Shown here piece by piece: positions 11,752 through 23,825 of a DNA stretch of 64,000 nucleotides. Both the position numbers and the translations under genes were made by a program. The stretch comes from Microstegium vimineum (taxonomy: Eukaryota; Streptophyta; Magnoliopsida; Poales; Poaceae): NCBI GenBank assembly GCA_022036555.1, contig CM039141.1, positions 655,773 to 719,772 of the forward strand, given 5' to 3'. Position 1 is the first letter of the stretch. Each line of letters starts with the position of its first letter. The notes under the pieces were generated by a model, which was not told where the DNA came from, made no database searches, and saw only the letters and a list, made by a program, of their open reading frames with translations.

Positions 11752-11767
11752 AAAGAAGGAGACGAGG
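11752..11767. repeat. Right target-site duplication of LINE-like element
   Basis: aaagaaggagacgagg, partner of 9306-9321 with one mismatch, immediately after the A-rich tail. Confidence 0.65.
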
Positions 11768-13158
11768 AAGAACATATAAATGAAAACACATTATGGTCAT
11801 TCCATCCTTTCATGTTGTATATGCAGAGTTTTATCAAACATTTTTTTAGAGGAGGTGTAGGTGCCCTAATAAAACAAAATGCGTCTTCTGAGGAACTGAG
11901 CCGAAACAGGTTTAGCAGGAGCTGAACCTTTAGCATTGTAGTATTGTTCTCTGAATGCCATGAAGAATTTAGAAGAAGGCACTTTCGTTTGACTGTCATT
12001 CAGTCTATGATTGAAAAGATTGAAGAGGGTAGCTGCTGCCACTCTGTTAGTGTTGTCTGCTTGTGCGGTAGCTGATTGGTGAAGCTGGCGGCCGGTCGGC
12101 AGAAGAATCATCCATTCATTCCAAGCAAGGCCGGAAGGGAAGGGAACGCGGGACACGCGGTGGCCTCCTTTTGGTCGGCGGGGGCGGTGAGCTCGCCACT
12201 TGCGGCCGAGTGCGCTCGACACGCATCCACGTCGTCGTCGTGCCCTGTCCCTGTCCCTGTCCCTGTCCCTGACCCTGACGACGTTGTTGGATGGTTACGG
12301 TTACCTGATGTGTGACCACACCAAACCACACCAGAGTGAGAGCAGAGAGAGCAGCATTGCATCTCGATTGAGGATTGAACAGAAGTGGGCAGTACAGTAC
12401 AGACAATGAAGAATGACCTCGATAATATAATGGCCATTAACCAACTACTGTAATAAGAATGCAAATGGTTGCAATGATTGGTCTGAGTACACATAGCTAG
12501 ATTGATGTGGATGCGTAGTACTATTGGGTACACTCTTGTAACTGTATATATCATGTTGCTTGATGCTATATCTATACTATATATACTGCCCGTATCATAT
12601 ATGCATGCATGCTTTGCTGCTCCAATCCTTTGCATTGCCTCTCACTCCTGTTCCTGTCTGTCTATCACACACGCAGGTTTGGATCGGATAGATTCGTCGT
12701 CCCTTCCATGTCATCATCAGGGGCGACCGGACGGACGGCAAAGCTATCTGCAGCCTGCACGAGAACACACATATGTAATTCCAGCTAGCAAGCTTCTATT
12801 CTGACGGCGTAGTACGTCCACGGCTCACTGACGACAGCCACACTGCTTAGCTTGCAGTATGCATGCATCTCCGATCCGAATAACATCCAATTTCCAAGGT
12901 AGTACTACTATAATACTAGAGCTGCTATCTCCCGGTCGACGTCAATCGGCAATGCAATGTGCTAGCTAGCTAGTTAGCCCCTCGTGACCTGTCCAACATT
13001 AGGGAACAAAAAAACAAAAACGGTCGGATCAGTACATGCAGCATGTTATATTATGTTGTAAGCTGAAAAATGCTTCTTCACCATCGATCAACATTCAGCT
13101 AGCATTATTTATTCTAGAAAGTAGTAATTAGCAGCCTACTGAGTAATTAGCTGAAATA
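11768..13158. other. Intergenic DNA between LINE insertion and WOX gene
   Basis: No supportable gene. Contains the CCCTGT repeat at 12243 and many short AT-rich and 'catgcatg' motifs. The WOX transcript's 3' UTR, and possibly a further small 3' exon, would lie in the right part, but no splice pair could be confirmed. Confidence 0.4.
12243..12278. repeat. CCCTGT hexanucleotide microsatellite
   Basis: Four perfect CCCTGT units followed by two CCCTGA variants. Non-coding. Confidence 0.9.
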
Positions 13159-14260
13159 TTATACATATATAAATGCATGGTAGAAGAAATTAAAGTCGTC
13201 GTACTGTACTGTACTGACCAGGAAGTAGCTCTCCCCCATCTGCAGGCTCTGCGTGAGGACGCCGTACTCGTTGACGGGGAGGAGGCCGGCGGTGGAGTGC
13301 ACCAGCATCACGTCCTGCCCCCCGAACATGGACCGCAGGTCGATCGGCCCCCGCGGCACCTCCGTCGCCACGCCATTGATGAACACCGTCATGCTCGCTG
13401 CTGATCGACGGCCAAAGTTTATATATATATATATGTCAGTTCAGTTCAGTTCGTTCCTCTCCATTGTCCATGTATTAGCACAGATAGATGATGATTCCCA
13501 TTTATATTGGTACTAGCTCCTTAATTAATTCTGACACTGTATATAGTTGTTTGGCAAATTACATTGTTATTAATTATCTTTCGATCATGCATGTACTGAT
13601 GATGAACTAGAATATTATATTGGAATTGGGTCTCTTAATAAGTATTCAGCAGTCAGCACAGCATGAGGGAAACATGTTATTTGTTTGCATGCGTAGCAGC
13701 TCCAGCATATCGCATGCAAGCATGGTGCATGTCGTTTTAATAAGGTATAGTAGCTAGCATTGTATAAATACACCAAGTAGAGTAGCACAGCAAGCAGTCT
13801 TGTTCTTGTCTGAATTGAATTAGCAGATATGACATGACGATGATGAGCTCTCGGTCAAACAAAAATGAACATCCGTCATTAAGAACTGTCCCTTCCTCCA
13901 GTCAAGTTCCTGTGCTTGCTTTGCTGTACGTAATTGATCTACCTAGTATATATATGGATCTAATTGTTCTCATTGGCATGGCACAACCAATAAAATTAAA
14001 GAGAACAAGTAAATTATGATGATCTTGTGCCTGTTGCATGCCAGTATGGATATGATATATGATCCCAAAAGGCTAGCTAGTTTTTAACTTCTTCCCTGAA
14101 CTTGGAAGTCATGAAGAAGAGTGTGCATGACGACACCACGGAATTGAACTCGATGAAAACCAGGCATCGATCGATCCATATCCATGGATCGAGAGCACAA
14201 AGCATGCATGCATGGCGTGGCTTTTGGCGCGCTCACCTGGCTGGCACGACGAGTAGTAAA

Positions 14261-14292
<32 letters not shown>

Positions 14293-14864
14293 TGGTGGGC
14301 GACCGCCGCCGAGGACGCCGAGCCGGAGCCACCACCACCGCTGGCGTAGCCCATCTGACGCGAGATGGCGAACAGGTCGTCGCCGCCACCGTAGTCCAGG
14401 TCGCCCATCATCATCCCCGAGCACGACGACGGCGGCGGCGGCGAGGGCGGCCACGACGCGGACGCGGACGAGCCGTAGGCGGCGCCGTTTGCGAACATCC
14501 CCATCGTCGACGAAGCCGCCGCCGCGAGGCCGCCGCCGCCGCCGCTCGTGGGGGGCGATCCCGACGAGGACGAGGAGCCCGCGGATGCCGCCGCCGCCGC
14601 GGCGGCCGCCTGTGCCTGCAGCTGGCGCTGGCGCCGGCGGGACCGGGAGCGGCGGTTCTGGAACCAGTAGAAGACGTTGGCGTCGCCCACGGCGCCGAAG
14701 CGCTCCAGCAGCTTGCGGATGCGGACGGTCTCGTCCTTGGGCGGGTTCACCATGCCGCTGTTGAAGATGGACTCGAGGATCAGTATCTGCTCCGGCTTGG
14801 GCGTCCACCGTGACCGCACCGGCTCCGCCGCTGCGTGCCGCTCCGGGCTCAGGCCGCCCTCCAT
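13159..14864 (-). CDS. WOX11: WUSCHEL-related homeobox protein, WOX11/12 type
   Basis: A nuclear homeodomain transcription factor; the rice WOX11/12 clade promotes crown-root initiation. Exon 1 is 14864-14237 (628 nt) and exon 2 is 13400-13159 (242 nt), joined in phase 1, giving 289 residues. The plant WUS-type homeodomain covers about residues 17-82, with RSRWTPKPEQILILE, the long helix1-loop-helix2, and NVFYWFQNRRSRSRRRQRQ. Ala-, Ser- and Gly-rich linkers and a CAG-encoded Gln run follow. Exon 2 encodes the clade-specific C-terminal block: TVFINGV, EVPRGPIDLR, NEYGVLTQSLQMGESYFLV. The donor is CCAG|GTGAGC. The acceptor is a tandem CAGCAG, so isoforms with AlaAla or Ala are possible. After ESYFLV the frame adds about 18 unfamiliar residues; a GTCAGT there could be an extra donor. 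Family certain, paralogue identity inferred. Confidence 0.9.
13401..14236 (-). other. Intron of the WOX gene
   Basis: AT-rich intron between the donor at 14236-14235 and the tandem acceptor at 13402-13401, which can also be used 3 nt further downstream. Contains short TA runs and no supportable second gene. Confidence 0.75.
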
Positions 14865-15057
14865 GTCGAATTGTCGATGTCCTTCCTGATGGATCGATGA
14901 GCTAGCAGCGCGCGACTACTGCAGGCTGGAATTGATGGGATCGGGTGATCGATGATGTGATGCGATGTTGTTTCGTCTGCTTTCAGTGAGCTGCTGCTGC
15001 TGCTTCTCGATCCTAGCCTGGTCTCTCTCTGGCTGGCCAGTGACCTGATGCACAACA

Positions 15058-15070
15058 CTATATATATGTG
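15058..15070 (-). promoter_or_regulatory. Candidate TATA box of the WOX gene
   Basis: Read on the minus strand this is cacatatatatag, about 195 bp upstream of the start codon at 14864. That is a plausible distance for a plant TATA box with a 160-170 nt leader. AT-rich steps are common here, so it remains a candidate. Confidence 0.4.
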
Positions 15071-15531
15071 CTATTCAACAGGAGGAGGTGGATGGAACTG
15101 TAATGCAACTGGAAGTAAGAGAGGAGAGGAGAGGAGAGGAGACAGTGTTGCTTGCTGCTTCCACACTAATGTGATTGCTGCCTGCAGAATTTATAGGGAG
15201 ATCCAAGGCGTGCAATGCAATGGAGTGTGGCCCCTTTTCAGTGCAATTTTTATTTTCTGGACATGCTAAGGTTTGTAGCATGTGCATATATATGCATGCT
15301 AGTTTTTCCTTGTTTTAGGGAAAGAAGAAGAACAGGCACAGTGATCTCCTGCTGTACTTTGACATGGCACAATTGCCTGTCCTAACTTGCTCTTATTAGC
15401 ACAGTGCAGTGTGTGCATTTTGCAGGTTCTAGGAAAGGAAATTCGACATGGAGAAGTGTTCAGATATAAGTGAATTCTTCATCTTTTCTTCATTTTTTCA
15501 TACAACAAAAAAGCATTAGCTCAACAGAAAC

Positions 15532-15667
<136 letters not shown>

Positions 15668-16193
15668 CGATTTACAGGGACTATCTCTCACCACGTGTCA
15701 GCTCTTAATTCCTCTATAAATCTGCCGCTGAACTGTGTAGCCGCTTGTAATATTACCCAAGTTAAACACTAGCGTACAAACACATGGTCAAAAAATAGTT
15801 TAATTTCCATCAAAATTCATACTTTTCTATCAAATAGGCCGCCAACTAACCGTTTCAATTTACTTGGCACTGCAATATAAGTAGCATCCTTTACGATGCA
15901 TTTTTTCTACAAAATATGCATAAATACTCGAATGAATACAAATAAGTATGTTTTTGAAATACATCTATTTTTAAGAAAGCTTCAAGCATTTCAATTTTTT
16001 TAGAAAAAAAAAGAACCGTGTTTTGCTAGTGACGAGTATTTTAAAATGGAAGATAGTACATATGGAACAATAGGACGAGCACACAGGCGCATGGCGAGGA
16101 GGAAACCACAAAAGATGGGCTAAAACGTGCGGGATGAAGCCGTGAGCTTTCAATGAAAGTTTTGTTAATCTCGTTCCTTAGAAAACAATGTTA

Positions 16194-16444
16194 GGCTATG
16201 TTAGTTCTATCAGAAATTTAAAATCTCAACTATTTTGAATTTCAAAATCTAGAATGCAAAATATTTCAATTGACTGTTTAGTTCCAACCAAAGTTTAGCT
16301 TATTTTGACTTCTTGAGTTCAAAATCCAAAATGGAGAATGAACCACTTTTTATCAAAATTTTTGAATGGTGTTTAGTTTTATTTTACAAAATGATGAGCC
16401 AAAACCCAAAATATTTTAGATTTTATGGAGAACTAAATAGAGCC
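16194..16444. mobile_element. Tourist-like (PIF/Harbinger) MITE
   Basis: A 251-bp non-coding element with imperfect terminal inverted repeats, 'ggctatgttagttct' left and 'agaactaaatagagcc' right. It is flanked on both sides by the trinucleotide TTA (16191-16193 and 16445-16447), the typical Tourist target duplication. Confidence 0.75.
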
Positions 16445-16813
16445 TTAACTATTTTAACTTTTCTAAATTAGAAGACGCATTGACATTTTAAGACATCGAA
16501 TTTACAATATATTTAGACATAACATATATCAACAAATAATTAATGTGTATAAAAGATTCAGGTTTAATTTGCAGCTTGTCAGGTCACGGACCAAAACAGA
16601 GTGTTGTCCCTGTGTTATGTGTTCACACACCACACTGCTGCTGGTGGGACGCTGCACTAGTGTTGGCAATCAAAGTTGTCCCGAACTGTTGTAAAAAAAA
16701 ATGGCTCGAACCAGTTTATATTACCGGAGGATCCAGAATGACTGTATGTTAACTATTTTTTACATCAAGGTGTGTTAACTTAAGCGTGGGTGAGGCAAAA
16801 AGGAGGACCAAGA

Positions 16814-17083
16814 TGTTGTAAAACACATGGACTCTATCCTAGAAGGAAAAGAAAATGGAGAATCATAATCCTCGTCCGTTTGTATATGAGCTCTTACCAA
16901 ATTTATAGGCACTGACAGAACTATATATACGTGGGAGCTTTATGTTGTAAACACGAATATTCAGAGGAATAAAGAATAATCTCTCTATCTTGTATCTACT
17001 TGTTCTACTATTTTCGTCTACTATGTTGATCATGAGAGACGGAGAGGGAAAGATCTGAACCGCCGACAACGAGTTTTATAACA
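16814..17083. repeat. 5' LTR of copia-like element
   Basis: A 270-bp long terminal repeat beginning TGTTGTAAAA and ending TTTTATAACA. Hand alignment with the partner at 23826-24095 gives about 20 differences and no length change, roughly 93% identity. The flanks read caaga on the left and gaaga on the right, so the target duplication is 4 of 5. Confidence 0.85.
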
Positions 17084-20068
17084 CGCTTGTAGCTACTAAT
17101 TTTCCCCTTGCAATTAAATTGACTATCTAACATGTTATGCCAAAATAATTTTTATTGAAATAATAAATATGTTGCTTTTCTAATGCATTGCATGCATAAG
17201 CAATATGATTGATCTAAGTTTAAGCAGCTTGAGATCAGGGGGAGAGTTAATACGAAATTAGCTCAATAGAGATTAACCCATTAGATATGATGAATAATTG
17301 TAGAATTAAGATAGTAGATAACATACTTATGATGATTTGGGATTTATAAAGAAAATGCATTAATGGCAATTAGAAAATTCTAGAAGAAATTCCACGTGAA
17401 TTTGAATGTTGCGTATTTTATACATTTGATGAAGTATATTATTCATTTTTATGTATGAGTATTTAGATTATTTTTAGGCTATAAACAACTGCATTTACTT
17501 AATAACCCTCATGTTTAAATACGTGTGTGAATATTTTTGAGAAAAATTTATCATAGCATACATGAATGGGCCTCCACCTGTAGTTGGAGATATGTGAATT
17601 TGAATTATTTTAAGCCCATGATAGGGGTATCTTTTGAAATATGTTATTAAAGATCTAATATTGACATTAGGGGGAGAGAAAGCCTATTCTGAATGTCAAA
17701 TATTATTTCCATAGAAGGAAAATGATCTAAAGAAAATATTCCTTAAAACTTGAAGCAGGAATAATATCACACACTAAATCAAACAATAGTTTGATTATGC
17801 TCTTGTGAAGCATGAAGCGGAGTATATGCCAGATATTTAAAAAATGAGAGGAGTAACTTAAAGTTATAACCTAAAGTTGTATTTACTAGTAGTAAACTAA
17901 ATATTGTATACTATACTATAAAACTAAAATCTACGGGGACGCCTGTGGGTTATAGTTTAATGTATACTATTGAATAGAAATTAAAATGAAACTCTTCCAT
18001 TCTCATGAAGAGAACACCTTATGACAAAGGTTAAGCACCTCACGAAGAGGATCATTATGAAGATGAAATCCAACATACTAAGCGCGCACATCATTAGTGT
18101 TGGATATGCAGATCAACAAATCATCTCTTGTTTTGGGAAATAACAAAGAGACAGAATAATCTCATACTATGAGAATATTGTGAGAAAATAATAGTTGTCG
18201 ACAACGTTACCTCTATAATTGCAAATGTTTCTCTTATGAGAATCTGGATCCAGAAAACAAAGTCCATGGCAAAGTCGTTTGCAGCGATTATATCGGGTCA
18301 ATGAAGAAAGCAATTGAGGTTGAATCTCCAACTTAGAAGAAATAATGTTATGCTATATCTCTGGCAAATGAAATGAATGAATTTGAAATATGCAGTTAAT
18401 AAGTGGATTATGGAGATCCATATATGTAACACCCGAAAGTTTGAATTTTGAAAATAGATTGAATTTGATTTAATTTGAATTTTTGTGCTCATGAAAATTT
18501 AGGTAAATAAAAACATTTTCATCAAATAAAAATTTCTTAAGGTAGAAACTTGCTTTTGCATACATGCTGGTGCATTGTTTTATTGGTTGAGTGGCTTTGT
18601 TCAAAAACTCAAAGAAAATAATTTAAAAATGCTTTGGAATGGTTCTGAAAATGAGTTTAAGAAAAAGAAAAGGAAATTCACTTTACATCCCCTCCTCTTT
18701 AGCTTTTCGGCCTACTGGCCCAGTAGCACAGCCGGCCCCTCCCTCTCCTGGCCTTCTTCCCCGCCTGGGCCGCCTCCTTTCCTCGGCCCAAGCTGCGCAG
18801 CAGTGCCACCACAAGCCCGCACGGAAGCTCTCAGTTCCTCCTCCTCCTTCCGCTGACGTCTCAGGCCCGCATGTCAGCGACGTCCCCTTCATCGAGCCAT
18901 CCCCAATCGAAACTCTGCTCCCGACGCAGAGACCGGCTCCGCTCCGCCTCGACTCATCTTGGCGTGCGTGTCACGCACGGGCTCCCTCCCTCTTTGGCCT
19001 TATAAAAAGCGGCCGAGAGCCCCCTCCTTTTTTCCCCGAACCCAATTCCGAAGCTCTGCTCTCGCCTAGCTCCAGCTGCACAGCTCGCTGCCGAGTTCAA
19101 GCGTCGCCGCGAGTTTCTTCGTACGCCGCTGTCCGGTCATCGTCGTAAGGTCCAAGAGCTGCGGATCGCATCTACGAACCAGTGATCACCTTCGCCTCCC
19201 CTTTTGTTCTCTGGTTGCTCACCCCGAGCTCACCGCCACACGCAGGGAGCCCATTGTCCGCCTCCTTCCGTGGTCGGCCACCACCGTGCCACTTCGGCCT
19301 TCGCTTTTGTCCCCGGTGAGTTCGCTAGCTTCTTCTCTCTCTCCCTGGCCTTCTCCCGGTTCAAACCGAGGCTCCGAGGGTCCTATTCACCTACGCCGGC
19401 GAGGAGTAGAGCTCCTAGCCATGGCGCCGCCGCATAGCCCGTCGGCTTCACTGTGCCGACCGGACTCCCCTTCTCTCTCTCTTTTATCTTCTAATCTGAA
19501 CCGTTGACCCCCGATCCAATGGCTCCAGATCGAAGATACCCCTTCGCCGATCAATCTTTGCTAAAGAGACCCCTGGTTTCTTCTTATTCAACCCTCAGTA
19601 CAGTCCAGCAGATAATTCCGAATTTCCTTATTTATTTCTATTCGAAAATAGTTCCATCTATTCTCAGAATTGCCATCCAACTTGTTTTGACCCTAAATCA
19701 TTCTATTGAGTTCATCATTCATAAAAATATCTCTAAAATCTTCCGGGGAATTTTTCTGGCTTTTTCAGAACCTTCTCATTTTTCTATGAGCTTAATCTAA
19801 TTTTAGATGCTCCAAAATATCTTTTCGTGAGCTCCAAATACTTTATTTGGGTTCATAATATTCCAAAGTGTCTCCGAGAATTTTCCCAGAATTTTTGGAG
19901 ACTTCAGAGTATTTTTTGTGACTTAAATATTAGTTCTAGACTTTTTTGGAATTATTTTATTCACGAAAATAATTTATTCTAAAAATAAATAATGAATATC
20001 TCAATTTCCCACCGGTCCTCAAAGCGCATGTCCAATAATCCTAATAAATCTCAAAAGTCCATGCATTT

Positions 20069-20111
20069 ATTTACTAATGGGCTTTTATGTCTAATTGACC
20101 CATTAGTAAAT
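20069..20111. repeat. Perfect 13-bp hairpin inside the nested LTR
   Basis: atttactaatggg (20069-20081) and its exact complement (20099-20111) are separated by 17 nt. Possibly a structured RNA element of the LTR transcript. Confidence 0.8.
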
Positions 20112-20171
20112 GTGGAAGTGCACCATCAATTAGTATCATATCACCAGTTGATGAACATGTAGTGAGTTTTT

Positions 20172-20173
<2 letters not shown>

Positions 20174-20225
<52 letters not shown>
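20174..20225. repeat. AT dinucleotide microsatellite
   Basis: About 26 AT units inside the nested LTR element. Its length differs by slippage and is useless for dating. Confidence 0.95.
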
Positions 20226-20229
<4 letters not shown>

Positions 20230-23200
20230 TTCTTAGCCAAAGCACACCACAACTACCGCAAGGGGAGCCCTTAGTTTGGGAAATCTCTCGTGTAGTAAAT
20301 TATAGTTTTCTCTCTTCCTATCATATCATTAGTGGTCAACTCCAGCGAACTCTCCGGCGAGCTTTTCTGGTGCTATGAGGTTCGTCTCGTTCTTTTCGTC
20401 GTAGTGTCATCCTTTTATCCGATCCATCACCTTTGACTATGTCCCGTTGTTATTTGTTTCCGGTGAACTTTACCGGTAAGAAGCTTCCATGGTCGGAATT
20501 CCTTTGTCCTCTCCGGTTAGCGTGTGCCACCCCGCCGCCACCTGTGATGTGCCGCATCCTTGGGCCCTAGCCACGATGCTTCCCCATCAACCCGCATGCC
20601 TGTGCAGCAAGCAGCGCCGCCGCCGGTCTGCTGGTTGGCCGAGCAGTCCTGGCACCGATGCCCGCCGTGCTCCTGCGTGCGCTTTTGGCCCTGGCCGAGG
20701 CCCCTGCTCCCTTTTTCTGTGCACGGCGAGCAGCCCAAGTGGCCATGGAGGCCACGATCTGTTACCTGCAGAGAAACAAGAAGAAGATGGTAATTACAAG
20801 ATTGCCATCCTACGGTATAATCTCCACCGTATATTTGTTTTAATTCTGTTTCTTTCCGTTCTAGTTGCGTTGGCTTAGTAACGATAAGACCTATCTGTTA
20901 GCAAAAGTGTTTAACAGGTTTTCTTCTTTGAAATAAAATGATATTTGATTAATCTATAATAAATGGTTTTCCAATTAAAATCAATTAGGGTTTTCACATC
21001 GGTTTTTCCTAAATAAAATATAATTAGTTAAACTTGTTTTTCTAAGAAAATATAATGTGAATTAATTTAATTTGGGTATTTCTCTGAAGTATCCAATATA
21101 TGCTTTTTATATAAATAAAATAAATGAAGTCTAATTCTCTTATAAAAGCTAATCTTCTGTAGACGTTTCTTTTCCGCTATAGATCCGATTAGCGTGATTC
21201 TCGCGTCTGTGTGATCATAGAAAGGCGTAGGTCTCTTTTAAACCTTTTTCATTGATTGGTGTATTGTTCTGAATAGATCTATTGTATGCTATGCATGTTT
21301 GTTCAGCTGCTTGTGTGGTGTTCATGATATTGTCCAATCGGTGAGATTTACGTGGAGATCAAGAAGAAGTCATCAGAAGATCGAGAATCAAGTGAAGAAA
21401 GGATCTAAGAGTTTAAGGCAAGTATAACATGGGATCATCCTTGTTACCTATTCACCTTAATCCATCTAGTCATATTGCATGTGTCTAATTTTGATTCCTA
21501 TTAGAACTATATCGTAGCTTTGTTATCCCTTTTACCTTGTCACCAATGGGTTACTATGCATATGGGTAATTTTGCTATGCTAAACATGAAGAATCTTGAG
21601 TTGAATATTGACTAATGGATATATGCAACGTTGATTAAAATTGGCTTTTATAACAACATGGAATAGGACCCCACTGTAGGGCAAAAGCTGAGACTTAAAT
21701 GCAACCATGAGTGCTATAATGACTCTGGCTTTAGTTAAGTATGAAGTTTGGACTAGCATGCTTGTAGTTCATGAAAGGCACCTTTGCCGAGCTGGTTATG
21801 GGGTATAGCTTGTGTGGGGACCGCTGCGGGTGGTACCATCGGGGTGTCCCATATACCCCTTTGCATTGGGTCCGTAAGGTCCGCTACATGCTAGAAAGGG
21901 CTTTTGAAAGACTTCATAGTGTACCCTGCCTGCTCACCTTGGAAGTGTTTTGGGAGTCATGATCCCGGGGATATGGGTAACATAGCTTGTGGGTAAAGTG
22001 CGTAACCTCTGCAGAGTGTAAAACTATCATGATAGCCGTGCTCACGGTCACGAGCGGCCTGGAAAACTCACAGTGTTAGATACTCATGTTGTTGAACAAC
22101 TTATGATGGTAAGTTTGGAGATATGATATATGAGATTGTTTCATTAATTTATCATGTGGTTATCAACTGGGTTAAGTATAACTAAAGCTAATTGTTGTTA
22201 AAACTTGACCAAGTTAAAAGCAACCGCAGTAAGCCAGTGTCAGCCTTTTGAGCTTCATAACCCTATGTTATTCTTGCTGAGTACTTTAAGTGCTCACCCT
22301 TGCCTTATCAACCATACCAGATTGCAAAGGGCAAGAGTTAAAGGAGTTAGGCTTGTGATCAACCAGTCAGTTGTCCCTGTGAAGTTGGAGTCTTCACCTG
22401 AAGTTCGGAGTTGTCTTCCCGCTGTTCGCTGTGTTGAGGTTATCCTTTGACCTTATATGTTATGTATTTAAGTATTGTCTTTTGATACTTCCTTAATTTT
22501 TGGCTATATGTGAGATTTGACTTTCTGGGCTCACATATGGTGTAAATCTGGTTTTGTTCTTAAAACCGGGTGTGACAATATAGTTCCTGAAGAATATAAA
22601 TCGCAACGTATAAAAATCTCATACTAAGTATTAAGAAGTCTAAGGTATAATATATTCCTGAATGAATATTGAAGTCTCAAGAAGAGCATGTCCTAGAAGG
22701 AATAGTCATCGAATGACTTAGTATTGAATATCACTATCTTATTGTATGTGATATAATAATATCTCATAGAAGAGAATATATCTCATAGAAGAGAAATGGT
22801 ATTCAGCAAAAATGAGAATATCCTTGAAGGAGTTAATCCATGAAGGATTTACCAGTCAAATCTTGAATAAACACCATCAACCCTTGAAGTGAATATAGAC
22901 CCGAGAGAAACCAAATGAGGAATGATAAACATCATGAATATGTCATACAAACACTTAGAACGTGTATATATGTGAAGCTAGCAATGAAGTATTGATATCT
23001 TCTAAATATACTATAGAAGGTATAAGAATAATGGTGATTTGGCAATTGAATTATCCCCTAAATGCCAAATGCAAGACTGGATTTACTCTTGAGTGATACA
23101 ATCAAAATCTCAAAGATTTGTAGAACATATAATTTGCAAATCCACTAAGAAAGGATTTTAAATATTCAAACTCTAGTATAAGTTTGATACATTATCTAGA

Positions 23201-23816
23201 AGATATTAAATATTGTAATTTATTTACCCCATATTCCTCTGAAAGGATTTACCTGAAGTATAAAATTTATTTGTTTTGCATAACTAATAAGTGGTCATTA
23301 TGCACGAAGCATATTGCTCTTGTTTATACTCTTATTATAATTCATAGAAGAATTTTTTAGCCAATTTTTGAAAGATATAATATTATGGTACTGCATACCA
23401 TCAATCACATTATGAAAAATGTGACTTGAACAATGAAGTTCAAAGGATGGCTTTATGAGGGGGAGCAAATTGATTGAATCTACCTTGAAGATAATTAAAA
23501 CCACTGAAATTACAAAGATCAAGTAGATCATATTTGCTAAAACATTGAAATTTATGCATAGATCATGAAGATAAATATTTATTCATGAAGAATAAAAGAT
23601 CCCGAAGAATACATATCCAAGAAGGTTAAATGTTGTACTCTTTTTTTTTCCTATGTGAGTTTTTACTTGAAGGTTTCTCACGCAAGGTTTTTAATGAGAC
23701 CACATGTGCAATACAATTAACGAATGTGTTGTACTCTTTTCTCCAAGAACTGTTTTTCTCACTGGGTTTTCGGATGGAGTTTTTAACGAGGCATGTGCAT
23801 ATCGTGGTAATCATCC

Positions 23817-23825
23817 AAGGGGGAG
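23817..23825 (+). other. Polypurine tract of copia-like element
   Basis: aagggggag immediately before the TGTTG of the 3' LTR, the expected primer site for plus-strand synthesis. It also sets the element's orientation. Confidence 0.7.

Larger units (their letters stand above)
18425..22577. mobile_element. Nested solo-LTR-like gypsy element (4.15 kb)
   Basis: Begins TGTAACACCC and ends GGGTGTGACA (near-perfect inverted termini), and is flanked by a perfect 5-bp duplication, atata, at 18420-18424 and 22578-22582. No internal direct repeat of the termini and no gag-pol frame is seen, so the simplest reading is one very long solo LTR left by LTR-LTR recombination. A GC-rich block with a TATA-like 'ttataaaaagc' near 19000 may be the LTR promoter. 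Long LTRs with these termini are known to me from Tekay/Del-type gypsy elements of grasses; that lineage is inference. A whole non-autonomous element is the alternative. Confidence 0.7.

Noticed and set aside
14102..14813. Plus-strand frames of 209-220 codons over the WOX first exon
   Set aside because: Antisense shadows of the homeobox exon, Arg-rich through complement of Ala/Gly/Ser codons.
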